Below are positions 11,201 to 19,079 of a stretch of DNA of 64,000 nucleotides, piece after piece; position 1 is the stretch's first letter, and every line of letters begins with the position of its first letter. The notes under the pieces were generated by a model. The model was not told the DNA's origin, did not search any database, and was given only the letters and a program-made list of their open reading frames with translations. Made by a program: the position numbers and the translations under genes. This DNA is from Neoarius graeffei (lineage: Eukaryota; Chordata; Actinopteri; Siluriformes; Ariidae). The stretch is from contig NC_083575.1 in assembly GCF_027579695.1 (NCBI RefSeq), positions 38,512,154-38,576,153 of the forward strand. The letters are read 5' to 3'.

Positions 11201-14200
11201 CCTTCGGTCTCTTCTTCAAAAACCTGTCCATTTTGCGCTAGCAATACGCTAGCTTGAGGAGCAAAGCAGCTTGATAAATGGTGCAAACCGCAACGTCACA
11301 GGCAATCGGAGAGATGAGCATGGCAAACAACGTTTCGATATGATGTCATTCATTCATTCATTATCTCTAGCCGCTTTATCCTTCTACAGGGTCACAGGCA
11401 AGCTGGAGCCTATCCCAGCTGACTACGGGCGAAAGGCGGGGTACACCCTGGACAAGTCGCCAGGTCATCACAGGGCTGACACATAGACAGACAACCATTC
11501 ACACTCACACCTACGGTCAATTTAGAGTCACCAGTTAACCTAACCTGCATGTCTTTGGACTGTGGTGGAAACCGGAGCACCCGGAGGAAACCCATGCGGA
11601 CACGGGGAGAACATGCAAACTTCGCACAGAAAGGCCCTCGCTGGCCCCGGGGCTCGAACCCAGGACCTTCTTGCTGTGAGGCGACAGCGCTAACCACTAC
11701 ACCACCGTGCCGCCTCGATATGATGTATTATTATTAATAATTATTTTTTATAATAATGATTAAAAAACTAATTACAATATATTTAATAATAATTATTTTT
11801 AAAAAGTATATATTTTTTGCAATTTTTTTGTTATCGTCCCTCCAACTTTCTGAGGCCCCCCTAGCGCCCCCTGGCGGCCCCCACTTTGAAAACCACTGGT
11901 CTAGGCAAATGAAACTGAACAGACTTAATGTTGAGCAATATAAGATTTATTCCTCAAAATCTGAATGAGAAATTCAAAGGTGTGTGGATTCCATGAACGA
12001 TTTCACAAATTGTCAATATGCGTGCCGCCTGAGACGCAGACACACAGACAGCCTTCCTCATTGAACTTTTTGTGCCAGGTCCAAATCTGCATTGCACTTG
12101 GTGCATTTTTAGAGAATTTTCTCATAAATGCACGTTGCAGTCTTGTTCAACTGTGTTCGAGCGTACTCTAACATACAAAACGCCTTTTCTTTTCCAGTGA
12201 ATGGCATTTCTATACCTAAAAAGATTTTTTTTAAAAAACATTAAACATAAAATTTTGACTTGCTTCTACGCGTGCTGTTAAAATTTGAGGTCAATTGAAC
12301 GAGAATTGGCAAAGTTATTAGATTGTGAAATTATATCAAAAAATTTTTGAAACACCCTGTATATTGAGGACAGTAAACATGGTCTTGTATGTCATGTACT
12401 ATAAACAAAAATGTTTTGCTGTTTTTCTAACATATGTATGCTGTTCTCTCAGACCTAGATGAGTGCTACACCAATGAGACTGTGTGTAAACACCCAGCTG
12501 TGTGTTACAACACTTATGGTGGCTACAGATGTGTGTGTAATGGCAATGACATGAAGGACGCGCAGTCTTGCATGTTAGGTAAGATTGTCAGGAAAAGTCA
12601 AGTTTCCAATCATAGAGTATGCTGATAGCTATTATTTTACAAAAGTGTGTGCTTAATTTAATTTGTGTGTTTAATTGTTGTTTCTAGCTGCAATAATCAA
12701 TCAATTGTAGCTGTAAATAAGCAATCAAGAAAAGTATTGCTGTTGTTGCCAAGAGAAAAAATTAGATCCCATTTATAAAGCCAAAGAGTAATAGCGAATG
12801 CATTTATTTGTCTCAGAGAGGGATGGGCTGATAGATGGTGCAACTCAGAAAGATAATAAGTCCTTGATTCTTGGCTTGGTCCTGGGCATCGGTATCCCCC
12901 TCCTCCTGCTGCTGCTGTTGGCCGCTCTGGCCTGCTTCTGCTGCTGTCACAGGAGACCCGTCACTGGAGAGTAGGTGTTACATATACACAGCACACTGCA
13001 CTTCATGACCAACTAATCACATACACACAGAATATCTTTTTTTTTTTTTTTTACCAAGGATTACTAATGAAATGCGCAAGATTTGTTCATCATAATGAAG
13101 TGTAACTACCTCTATAAAAGAAGAACGCTTAGCAGTTTGGTGTGTGTGTGTGTACATCATGCCAAGAAGAAAGGACATCAGCCATGACCTCAGACGAGCA
13201 ATAGTTACTGCTTATCAATCTGGGAAGGGTTATAAGTCTCATCTCTAGCCGCTTTATCCTGTTCTACAGGGTCACAGGCAAGCTGGAGCCTATCCCAGCT
13301 GACTACGGGCGAAAGGCGGGGTACACCCTGGACAAGTCGCCAGGTCATCACAGGGCTGACACATAGACACAGACAACCATTCACACTCACACCTACGGTC
13401 AATTTAGAGTCACCAGTTAACCTAACCTGCATGTCTTTGGACTGTGGGGGAAACCGGAGCACCCGGAGGAAACCCACGCGGACACGGGGAGAACATGCAA
13501 ACTCCACACAGAAAGGCCCTCGCCGGCCACGGGGCTCGAACCCAGGACCTTCTTGCTGTGAGGCGACAGCGCTAACCACTACACCACCGTGGCGCCCCGG
13601 GTTATAAGTCTATCTCCAAATAATTTGGATTTCGCCATTCTACAGTGAGAAGGATTGTTTACAAATGGATGTAATGGCTCTGATCGATTTTCCCTCTTTT
13701 CTCAGCTGCAAAATAGCCTGACTGTCTCCCATAGACAGCTCTCTGGTGTTCATGTTGGTTTATTCTTTTTAACAACAAATGGAGTCTTTACGGTCAAAAC
13801 CCCAGACTCTAACCGAGAGTAGACATTCAGAGCTAGTGATTGTTTAAACAATCAATCTAACGGGGCGGCACGGTGGTGTAGTGGTTAGCGCTGTCGCCTC
13901 ACAGCAAGAAGGTCCGGGTTTGAGCCCCGTGGCTGGCGAAGGCCTTTCTGTGTGGAGTTTGCATGTTCTCCACGTGTCCGTGTGGGTTTCCTCCGGGTGC
14001 TCCGGTTTCCACCACAGTCCAAAGACATGCAGGTTAGGTTAACTGGTGACTCTAAATTGAGCGTAGGTGTGAATGTGAATGGTTGTCTGTGTCTATGTGT
14101 CAGCCCTGTGATGACCTGGCGACTTGTCCAGGGTGTACCCCGCCTTTCGCCCGTAGTCAGCTGGGATAGGCTCCAGCTTGCCTGCGACCCTGTAGAAGGA

Positions 14201-14510
14201 TAAAGCGGCTAGAGATAATGAGATGAGATGAGATCAATCTAACAATCATGGGCTACAAGAAACACCTATCTGTCACATGTTCCAACATTTTTATCACTTG
14301 AAAAATGGGTTGGTTCAAACAAAAGGTGCCATGTTTTAACACATTTAGATGTATCTAGATGAAACTTCATTGATCCTGATCCTCACTGGTAATATCTTGA
14401 ATGTGAATAACGTACTTACCCGAAATATCCAGTAGATGGTGATATTACTTTGTTACTTACCCAGCATGAGGCCTGGAGAAACAGGAGAACAGCAATGCCT
14501 ACTGCAATAA
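482..14510 (+). CDS. Mucin-4-like membrane-anchored EGF-repeat protein, 3' part of gene (12 exons)
   Basis: Joined exons 482-718, 4588-4740, 5576-5754, 5889-6081, 7329-7448, 7529-7648, 7760-7780, 8988-9055, 9320-9509, 12453-12578, 12817-12970 and probably 14465-14510. All junctions have AG/GT borders and compatible phases, giving about 534 codons plus stop, with the 5' part outside the window. Seen in order: a region resembling the stretch after the VWD domain of mucin-4-type proteins, one EGF module ending in [10 protein letters not shown], a cysteine-rich module, two EGF modules (the second starts DIDEC), a SEA-like region without cysteines, a further EGF module starting DLDEC, and one hydrophobic helix followed by CFCCCHRR and a very short tail. 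This is a type I membrane protein layout. Epithelial or glycocalyx function is family knowledge. The exact orthologue is not certain; other NIDO/AMOP/VWD-EGF proteins remain possible. Introns are heavily loaded with transposons. Confidence 0.75.
1028..1408. mobile_element. Long-hairpin MITE (TA target site)
   Basis: Two near-identical inverted arms of about 170 bp, starting CACTGCAAAAAATGATCTC and ending in its complement, surround a short loop around 1205-1228. TA dinucleotides flank it at 1026-1027 and 1409-1410. No ORF. Likely a Tc1/mariner-type non-autonomous element in an intron. Confidence 0.85.
1411..2044. other. Intronic sequence, nothing recognised
   Basis: AT-rich intron sequence of the mucin-like gene between the hairpin MITE and the Tc1 element. 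No gene, exon or repeat family recognised. Confidence 0.4.
2047..3666 (+). mobile_element. Tc1-like transposon, Sleeping Beauty-like ends (copy A)
   Basis: A 1620-bp element with terminal inverted repeats starting CAGTTGTGGTCAGAAGTTTA at both ends and flanked by TA. The repeats resemble salmonid-type Tc1 ends. It carries a decayed transposase. A second copy of the family in the opposite orientation begins at 62859. Confidence 0.93.
2469..3362 (+). pseudogene. Tc1 transposase pseudogene (copy A)
   Basis: Starts [15 protein letters not shown], a paired-like helix-turn-helix N terminus. Fragments [11 protein letters not shown] (first catalytic Asp), [12 protein letters not shown] and LQDNEPKH (second Asp) follow. 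The frame is interrupted by several stops and a frameshift, so no active enzyme is expected. Confidence 0.88.
3667..4173. other. Intronic sequence, nothing recognised
   Basis: Mucin-like gene intron between the Tc1 element and SINE copy 2; no feature recognised. Confidence 0.4.
4174..4540 (+). repeat. DANA-like SINE (copy 2, GGAT tail)
   Basis: Full tRNA-headed SINE ending in a (GGAT)n tail, located 48 bases before exon b. Moderately diverged from the family consensus. Confidence 0.9.
4588..4740 (+). CDS. Mucin-like gene exon b
   Basis: A 153-nt exon, phase 1 to 1, acceptor GAAACAG and donor GTAAAA. It continues exon a as [21 protein letters not shown] and ends in ATIGRG. The NMPP motif after a TFG/YG ending is typical of the post-VWD region in this family. 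Confidence 0.7.
4980..5445 (+). mobile_element. Crypton-like element remnant with terminal hairpin
   Basis: A short reading frame at 5163-5235 ([20 protein letters not shown]) resembles the N terminus of Crypton-type tyrosine-recombinase proteins in fish. It runs into an (AAT)n/(ATT)n microsatellite and then an imperfect hairpin at about 5281-5412 with arms around GTGGTATATCAGATATATTC. No catalytic region remains. Outer borders are approximate. Confidence 0.5.
5576..5754 (+). CDS. Mucin-like gene exon c (start of first EGF module)
   Basis: Acceptor TGGCAG, donor GTAAAT; starts in phase 1 and ends in phase 0. It encodes GVLVWRPLN and then [10 protein letters not shown], the first half of an EGF domain, which is completed by the next exon 134 bases downstream. 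Confidence 0.75.
5889..6081 (+). CDS. Mucin-like gene exon d (end of EGF1 and a Cys-rich module)
   Basis: Acceptor TTCCCAG, donor GTAAGC. It encodes [12 protein letters not shown], which closes EGF1, and then a second cysteine-rich module with CFPGVDC and [10 protein letters not shown], like the thrombospondin-type EGF pattern. It ends in phase 1. Confidence 0.8.
6163..6568 (+). repeat. DANA-like SINE (copy 3, first of tandem pair)
   Basis: Full-length copy with a long (GAGAT)n tail. The preceding 40 bases (6121-6160) recur after its tail at 6569-6608, so the SINE and its flank were duplicated together. Confidence 0.92.
6610..6981 (+). repeat. DANA-like SINE (copy 4, second of tandem pair)
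   Basis: Full-length copy followed by ATTGTCCAAAATCA, which also precedes the copy and is the probable original target-site duplication. Confidence 0.92.
6982..7328. other. Intronic sequence, nothing recognised
   Basis: Intron between the tandem SINE pair and exon e. It contains only AT-rich sequence and the polypyrimidine tract before the acceptor. Confidence 0.4.
7329..7448 (+). CDS. Mucin-like gene exon e (EGF module)
   Basis: A 120-nt phase 1-1 exon, the classic single-EGF exon. It contains [18 protein letters not shown] followed by [13 protein letters not shown]. Acceptor ATCAACAG, donor GTATAC. Confidence 0.82.
7529..7648 (+). CDS. Mucin-like gene exon f (calcium-binding EGF module)
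   Basis: A 120-nt phase 1-1 exon starting [11 protein letters not shown], the calcium-binding EGF consensus, with the [10 protein letters not shown] core. Acceptor ACACACAG, donor GTGACA. Confidence 0.82.
7760..7780 (+). CDS. Mucin-like gene microexon g (21 nt)
   Basis: A 21-nt phase 1-1 exon between TTTTTAG and GTAAGG encoding the linker GDSPNPTG across its borders. Its phase fits both neighbours, and skipping it also keeps frame, so it could be alternatively used. Confidence 0.6.
7971..8352 (+). repeat. DANA-like SINE (copy 5, GGAT tail)
   Basis: Complete body; the head is slightly decayed (GGCGGAGGGTGGTG) and the tail is (GGAT)n. No clear target-site duplication. Confidence 0.9.
8367..8797 (+). 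mobile_element. Tc1-like transposon 5' fragment
   Basis: Begins after TA with CACCGATCAACCATAAAATT, a common fish Tc1 terminus. A transposase start [19 protein letters not shown] is followed by a stop and then [12 protein letters not shown], and the reading frame is lost near 8797. No matching 3' terminus was found. Confidence 0.75.
8988..9055 (+). CDS. Mucin-like gene exon h (start of SEA-like region)
   Basis: Acceptor TTTTTAG, donor GTGAGA; 68 nt, phase 1 to 0. It encodes [20 protein letters not shown], with an N-glycosylation sequon NVS. It joins exon i to form a cysteine-free juxtamembrane segment. Confidence 0.65.
9320..9509 (+). CDS. Mucin-like gene exon i (SEA-like region)
   Basis: Acceptor TTCAACAG, donor GTAAAA; phase 0 to 1. 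It encodes about 63 residues including [18 protein letters not shown] and YRINVSS. Its position between EGF modules before the membrane helix matches the SEA-like segment of membrane mucins. No GSVVV-type cleavage motif is visible. Confidence 0.7.
9829..10189 (+). repeat. DANA-like SINE (copy 6, inside hAT)
   Basis: Flanked by the direct repeat TGTTACATTTGT on both sides, showing retrotransposition into the hAT element. Confidence 0.92.
10215..11231 (-). pseudogene. hAT transposase pseudogene, ZBED5/SCAND3-like
   Basis: Starts [15 protein letters not shown]. It has a BED-type zinc finger (CPKCVLC ... RHLVQKH) and then the hAT core fragments [20 protein letters not shown] and [14 protein letters not shown]. 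Two in-frame TAA stops lie in the first third, and the C-terminal dimerisation region is missing because the frame ends near 10215. The source is a domesticable hAT family (ZBED5-type), but this copy is dead. Confidence 0.88.
11345..11716 (-). repeat. DANA-like SINE (copy 7, inside hAT)
   Basis: Minus-strand copy flanked by TCGATATGATGT on both sides. The tail region is (CATT)n-like rather than (CATCT)n. Confidence 0.92.
12453..12578 (+). CDS. Mucin-like gene exon j (last EGF module)
   Basis: Phase 1-1 exon starting [12 protein letters not shown] and including [13 protein letters not shown], a calcium-binding EGF module with a shortened third loop. Acceptor TCTCTCAG, donor GTAAGA. It lies just after the 2.8 kb transposon nest. 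Confidence 0.8.
12817..12970 (+). CDS. Mucin-like gene exon k (transmembrane helix)
   Basis: Acceptor TTTGTCTCAG, donor GTAGGT. It encodes an acidic stem, then the hydrophobic run [20 protein letters not shown], then CFCCCHRR, a cytoplasmic stop-transfer sequence with possible palmitoylation cysteines. If the donor is not used, translation stops at the TAG immediately after the exon. Confidence 0.8.
13090..13669 (+). mobile_element. Tc1-like transposase 5' fragment interrupted by a SINE
   Basis: [20 protein letters not shown] starts at about 13159 and is related to the transposase of the element at 54220. It is split by SINE copy 8 and resumes as a decayed helix-turn-helix region at 13602-13669. 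No terminal repeats were found. Confidence 0.75.
13236..13598 (-). repeat. DANA-like SINE (copy 8, inside Tc1 fragment)
   Basis: Minus-strand copy inside the Tc1 fragment. The target duplication GGGTTATAAGTCT is present on both sides. Confidence 0.92.
13862..14235 (+). repeat. DANA-like SINE (copy 9)
   Basis: Full copy flanked by ATCAATCTAAC on both sides, with a (GAGAT)n tail. It lies in the intron before the proposed last exon of the mucin-like gene. Confidence 0.92.
14465..14510 (+). CDS. Possible last exon of mucin-like gene (short cytoplasmic tail)
   Basis: After acceptor TTACTTACCCAG the frame set by exon k (phase 2) gives 14 residues from [10 protein letters not shown] to the TAA. 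This is inferred only from splice-site and phase fit; other terminal exons are possible. Confidence 0.35.
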
Positions 14511-14547
14511 GCAGTACATGTAAGAGCTTTCATTAATTCCACATTAA

Positions 14548-15223
14548 AGGAAAACTGAAGGCAAATTTTTTTATTATCAAAATTCTATTTCTCATCTTAT
14601 TTAATATAGGAATGCATTTTTGATCGCTATTCTGTCACTGCTATAGCAAGTTATGAGTGTTTGAAATATGCTCTGTAATACATCAGTCCATATGTCAAAG
14701 CAATGGCCATAAACGAGATTCGCTAAGACCTGTGCGAGACATCATAGGACAAAAGTAAAACATACAGCGGAAATCAAAGTGACCGACATTTGCCAACGTT
14801 GTCAAAAGACACACGCGCCCTCTTTCGAATGCTGACGTAATCAAGCCGGAAGTTTTGTTTGTTTTGATAGCAATCAGGAAAGTTTGAAAAAAGTAGGCAG
14901 TAATCGTCATTTAAACTCGTTTTTGTGCAATATTTCGTTTGGAAAACAGTTTTCAAAATGGCGGCGCTGACACCTGGCTGACATGTCACGTTTCAAAGTC
15001 TCGCACAAGTCTCATGAAGATTGCGTGGATAAGCGACGCCTGCCGTGGACCAAACGAACTAAATTCAACATGGCTAAAAACCGAATAGGCAGATAAGCAT
15101 AATATTTAATTGCAATTAGTTGCCAATACGAGTCACGATATAAAGCTACTAAAACCGAAAACGTAATTGAATAACACGTCAATTAAGAAATAAAGCAAGT
15201 TTAAAAATGACTTCAGTTCTCCT
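14548..15223. mobile_element. Kolobok-type MITE (TTAA target)
   Basis: A 676-bp element with inverted ends AGGAAAACTGAAG and CTTCAGTTCTCCT, flanked by TTAA at 14544-14547 and 15224-15227. TTAA duplication fits Kolobok (piggyBac is the alternative). No transposase ORF was seen. Confidence 0.72.
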
Positions 15224-15227
15224 TTAA

Positions 15228-15582
15228 GAAAATAAACAAATGCCTCCTTTTTGATGTTGGAAGATACAACTTCATTGAAAATATGTTTAAAATTTTGATT
15301 GCATAACTCCTAAGTCCTGCTGTGAAGTATTTTTTTTAATCTATATTAACACTCATAGCATGTTTTAGTAGCCTTTCTTAAAGCTTGCTGATTAAGAGTT
15401 CTATGAGAAAGGAATTAAAAATCAATGAGCCTATAAAGGGCATTCAAGCATCCTGGATTGGAACCATGCCCCCGAGTATGGCTTAAGGCTGTGCTTGGAC
15501 AGTGATTGCATTTCATGATGGCAAAACTTTAACACACTGATGAAACAAAAAGTAAAATACAGGAAATTACAGTATATTCACT
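15228..15582. other. Non-coding sequence, nothing recognised
   Basis: AT-rich sequence between the MITE and SINE copy 10. It may be 3' UTR or downstream flank of the mucin-like gene. No convincing features. Confidence 0.35.
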
Positions 15583-15900
15583 TCTGCCAGCACACTGGTG
15601 TAGTGGTTAGCACTGTCGCCTCACAGCAAGAAGGTCCTGGGTTCGAGCCCAGCGGCCGGCGAGGGCCTTTCTGTGTGGAGTTTGCATGTTCTCCCCGTGT
15701 CTGTGTGGGTTTCCTCCGGGTGCTCCGGTTTCCCCCACAGTCCAAAGACACGCAGTTAGGTGAACTGGCTACTCAAAATTGCCCGTAGGTGTGAATAGTT
15801 GTTTCCCAAGACCAGAAATGGGAGGGTTGCGGCAGGAAAGCCATGTGGCGTAAAACTATGCTCCAATTAATATGACATATAGATCAATAGAGTCCACATG
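15583..15900 (+). repeat. DANA-like SINE, different subfamily (copy 10)
   Basis: The head and mid body match the other copies up to about 15790. The 3' body then changes to a sequence containing GGGAGGGTTGCGGCAGGAAA, close to the zebrafish DANA-type body, instead of the CCAGGGTGTACCCCGCC-type body. Confidence 0.75.
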
Positions 15901-16454
15901 GACCCCGACCTGGCAACAGTGCTGGACAAGGAGAAAGAAGAAGACCGCATGTTCACCTCTGAATATGACTTCAGCGTTAATTCTTAAGAAAAAAGCAAGA
16001 TCTTTTTGATTGTTTTTCACCAAAGCGATAAAAGAGAAATCCAGTTATGCTTGTGTTTTCCAGTGTGGCACGTTGTCCTTATGACACAAATAAAAAGCAA
16101 TAACAGTTGTGCGTTGTATTTCAGGTTTTCCCCCCATTGTGATTCCTTTTCTATCTTCCATGGAATGTTCTCTACATTTGAATAGATATGAAACTATAAT
16201 AGTTTTCACAAAACATGTCCATCTGGCACAGTGATGCCGCCAACATATACTGTATTTTCCCCTGCATTGTATAGGTTTTTAACATGTGCTCTGATAATTG
16301 CTTGCCATGAAGGAAATACTAAAAAGCAACATAAAATTAATTTTAGCATTTAATGTGCTGCTACTGACCATATGGAACACTGACCAGGAGCTAATGTGTT
16401 TCCAGCTCACAGGGGACGATGCTGCTTTTCTGTATAGCTACTGTATGTGTGTGT
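15901..16454. other. Non-coding sequence, nothing recognised
   Basis: Between SINE copies 10 and 11; no gene or repeat family recognised. Confidence 0.35.
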
Positions 16455-16834
16455 CTCATCTCATCTCATTATCTCTAGCCGCTTTATCCTGTTCTACAGG
16501 GTCGCAGGCAAGCTGGAGCCTATCCCAGCTGACTACGGGCGAAAGGCGGGGTACACCCTGGACAAATCGCCAGGTCATCACAGGGCTGACACATAGACAC
16601 AGACAACCATTCACACTCACATTCACACCTACGGTCAATTTAGAGTCACCAGTTAACCTAACCTGCATGTCTTTGGACTGTGGGGAAAACCGGAGCACCC
16701 GGAGGAAACCCACGCGGACACGGGGAGAACATGCAAACTCCACACAGAAAGGCCCTCATCGGCCACGGGGCTCGAACCCGGACCTTCTTGCTGTGAGGCG
16801 ACAGCGCTAACCACTACACCACCGTGCCGCCCGC
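16455..16834 (-). repeat. DANA-like SINE (copy 11)
   Basis: Minus-strand full copy with a (CATCT)n tail. Flanks share TATGTGTGT-type sequence, a probable target duplication in a TG-rich site. Confidence 0.92.
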
Positions 16835-17640
16835 TATGTGTGTCTGTACAGTATATATAAGATGGGATATTTGTCTTCAGGGTTTTAACTTCTCTCTCTC
16901 TCTTCCTCTTTCTGTCTTTCCCTGTTAAGAATTCCTCACTTACTGCCAGAATATGTACAAGAACATTTCAGCTCTCATTTCAACTACAGCAATCCTGCTC
17001 TGCATTACAAGAGGCACTGCAGCCCACGTGTCCTTGACAACATCACACCCAGAAACAAATGTCACAATCCAGTTTGTCCCACTTCTGCCACCTGCGCTGT
17101 CTGAAGTTATATGCATGCAGAGGGGGAGAAGATAATTATATAAAAGAGAATAGCTATAAAATATTAATGACTGCTGTTTTAATGTTTTTATCTGCACTTT
17201 GATCAAATGGAAAACATATTAATTACACATGCAGGCATGTACAGCTGCGTAAAATGTTAGATGTGTACTATGATTGTCCACTGATCCTATATAAAATACA
17301 TTTAAATGTACACTCATTTCATTTCATTCTTGCAGTTATTGCCATGTGCCAATGTTTTAATATAATGTCTATTTACTCTGTCTGAAGCATATATGCAATT
17401 ATCATATGCAGTTATTTCAACACATTTATTTATATTGACATGAAAAACTGGAAAACCTGTTTATCTGTAATGGAAGTGAAAGAGCACTTGCTGAAACAGT
17501 TAATAATCATCAACGTTATGCCAGTAAATGCATATTTTTTGTAGAATACTTCATAAAGTCTGTGTAAACTCAGCTATGACTCTGTATAATCCCTACTTTT
17601 AGAGATATTTCATTTTCGGAGAAGGTAATTTGTGGTTATA
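16835..17640. other. Non-coding sequence, nothing recognised
   Basis: AT-rich intergenic sequence with a short CT-rich tract at about 16893-16920. A 60-codon ORF at 16953 has no recognised similarity. Confidence 0.35.
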
Positions 17641-18044
17641 TACAATACCAGTCAAAAGTTTGGACACACCTTCTAATTCAATGGTTTTTTTCCCCTTATT
17701 TTTATTAATTAAGAGACATTTCATGTCTTAAAGTAATATGGATGCCGTTTCTCTTTACTTAGTTGAGCGGTTCTTGATATAATATGGATTACTACCGTTG
17801 TGGAATAGGACCATTTACTGTATTTTTATTATTTACTATTTACTGTTTGATCTCAAACTCATTAAGAAGGCAAGAAATTGCACTAATTAACTTTTGACGA
17901 AGCACATCTGTTAACTGAAAAGCATTCCAGGTGACTACCTCATGAAGCTGGTTAAGATAATGCCAATAGTGTGCAAGGCGTCATCAAGGTCCAGTGGCTA
18001 CTTTGAAGAATCTAAAATATGAAACATATTTTGCTGGGTTTTTC

Positions 18045-18419
18045 TCATCTCATCTCATCATCTCTAGCCACTTTATCCTTCTACAGGGTCGCAGGCAAGC
18101 TGGAGCCTATCCCAGCTGACTACGGGCGAAAGGCGGGGTACACCCTGGACAAGTCGCCAGGTCATCACAGGGCTGACACATAGACACAGACAACCATTCA
18201 CACTCACATTCACACCTACGGTCAAATTAGAGTCACCAGTTAACCTAACCTGCATGTCTTTGGACTGTGGGGGAAACCGGAGCACCCGGAGGAAACCCAC
18301 GCGGACACGGGGAGAACATGCAAACTCCACACAGAAAGGCCCTCGCCGGCCACGGGGCTCAAACCCAGGACCTTCTTGCTGTGAGGCGACAGCACTAACC
18401 ACTACACCACCGTGCCGCC
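18045..18419 (-). repeat. DANA-like SINE (copy 12, inside Tc1 element A)
   Basis: Flanked by TGCTGGGTTTTT on both sides, a clean target duplication. Confidence 0.93.
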
Positions 18420-18660
18420 CTGCTGGGTTTTTGTAACACTTTTTTTGTTTACCACATAATTCTATTAATTTTTTTCGCGGTCCGGTTTCCATCAAATCGT
18501 GTGCTCTGATTGGCTCGCGAGCAGTCCGGAATCCTACAATCCGGACCCCGGTTACAGACCTTTGGCGGCTCACTCGTTCACAACAACAACAAACATAGTA
18601 GCAATTTTTTGTCAACATTTATTTTTGCATTTCTCAGTATAATAGCATTAATTTTACAGC

Positions 18661-19053
18661 ATGGATCGCGATCACGACAGTGTTCACAGCGAAGGTGAGT
18701 TTTACTACCCTGATGAAGACGAAATAAAAGAAAACATTTCAGGAGAAAGCAGAAAACCTGTAGCTGTTGCTAATGTCGAGCAAATCCAGCAGTTTATTGA
18801 GGAGCAAAGGACAGAAAATACAACAAAAAAGACGACCTACGACCTCAATGTCTTTGGGAAGCTCTGTCAAAACCTAAATGAAGGTCGAAAGGTGGAAGAC
18901 ATACCTGGTGAAGAACTAAACATGTTGCTGTGCAACTTTTTCATATCCACAACAAAGAAAAACGGCGACGTGTACAAGCCATCCTTGCTCACGTCTTGTA
19001 GCAGGTTTGTTCTAAATATGGTTTCCCTTTCAGGCGCTCTCATTTTCTGTTAG
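18661..19053 (+). pseudogene. Crypton/KIAA1958-type protein, N-terminal fragment
   Basis: 130-codon ORF with acidic start MDRDHDSVHSEGEFYYPDED, then QQFIEEQRTENTTKKTTYDL and a LCNFFISTTKKNGDVYKPS motif, the SAM-like core-binding region of Crypton-type tyrosine recombinases. A GT donor-like site follows SCSR at about 19002, and residues after it look intronic. The catalytic tyrosine-recombinase domain is absent from the window, so the protein is truncated. Confidence 0.55.
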
Positions 19054-19079
19054 AATTTGGTAAAGAAAAAAATTAAAAT

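Larger units (their letters stand above)
9663..11898 (-). mobile_element. hAT transposon with exact 8-bp target duplication
   Basis: Ends are CAGGGGTTCCCAAAC and its imperfect complement (CAGTGGTTTTCAAAG read inward). The 8-bp duplication GTCTAGGC occurs at 9655-9662 and 11899-11906, as expected for hAT. Two SINEs have inserted inside it. It carries a BED-finger transposase pseudogene. Confidence 0.92.
9596..12359 (-). mobile_element. Mariner/IS630-like element with TA ends, host of a hAT insertion
   Basis: Terminal inverted repeats starting CAGGGTGTTTCAAAAAA lie at both ends, flanked by TA (9594-9595, 12360-12361). About 520 bp of its own sequence remains. On the minus strand from about 12207 a decayed N terminus reads [17 protein letters not shown], typical of mariner-like transposases with a DUF4817-type DNA-binding start. 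The hAT element at 9663-11898 sits inside it. Confidence 0.85.

Noticed and set aside
13862-13935. tRNA-like box A and box B sequences
   Set aside because: They are the tRNA-derived heads of SINEs. The 3' half of a tRNA cloverleaf and a discrete terminator are lacking, so they are not tRNA genes.
16953-17135. 60-codon ORF with a hydrophobic start after the mucin-like gene
   Set aside because: A secretory-signal look but no acceptor phase fit to the mucin-like exons and no similarity. Not supported as a gene.
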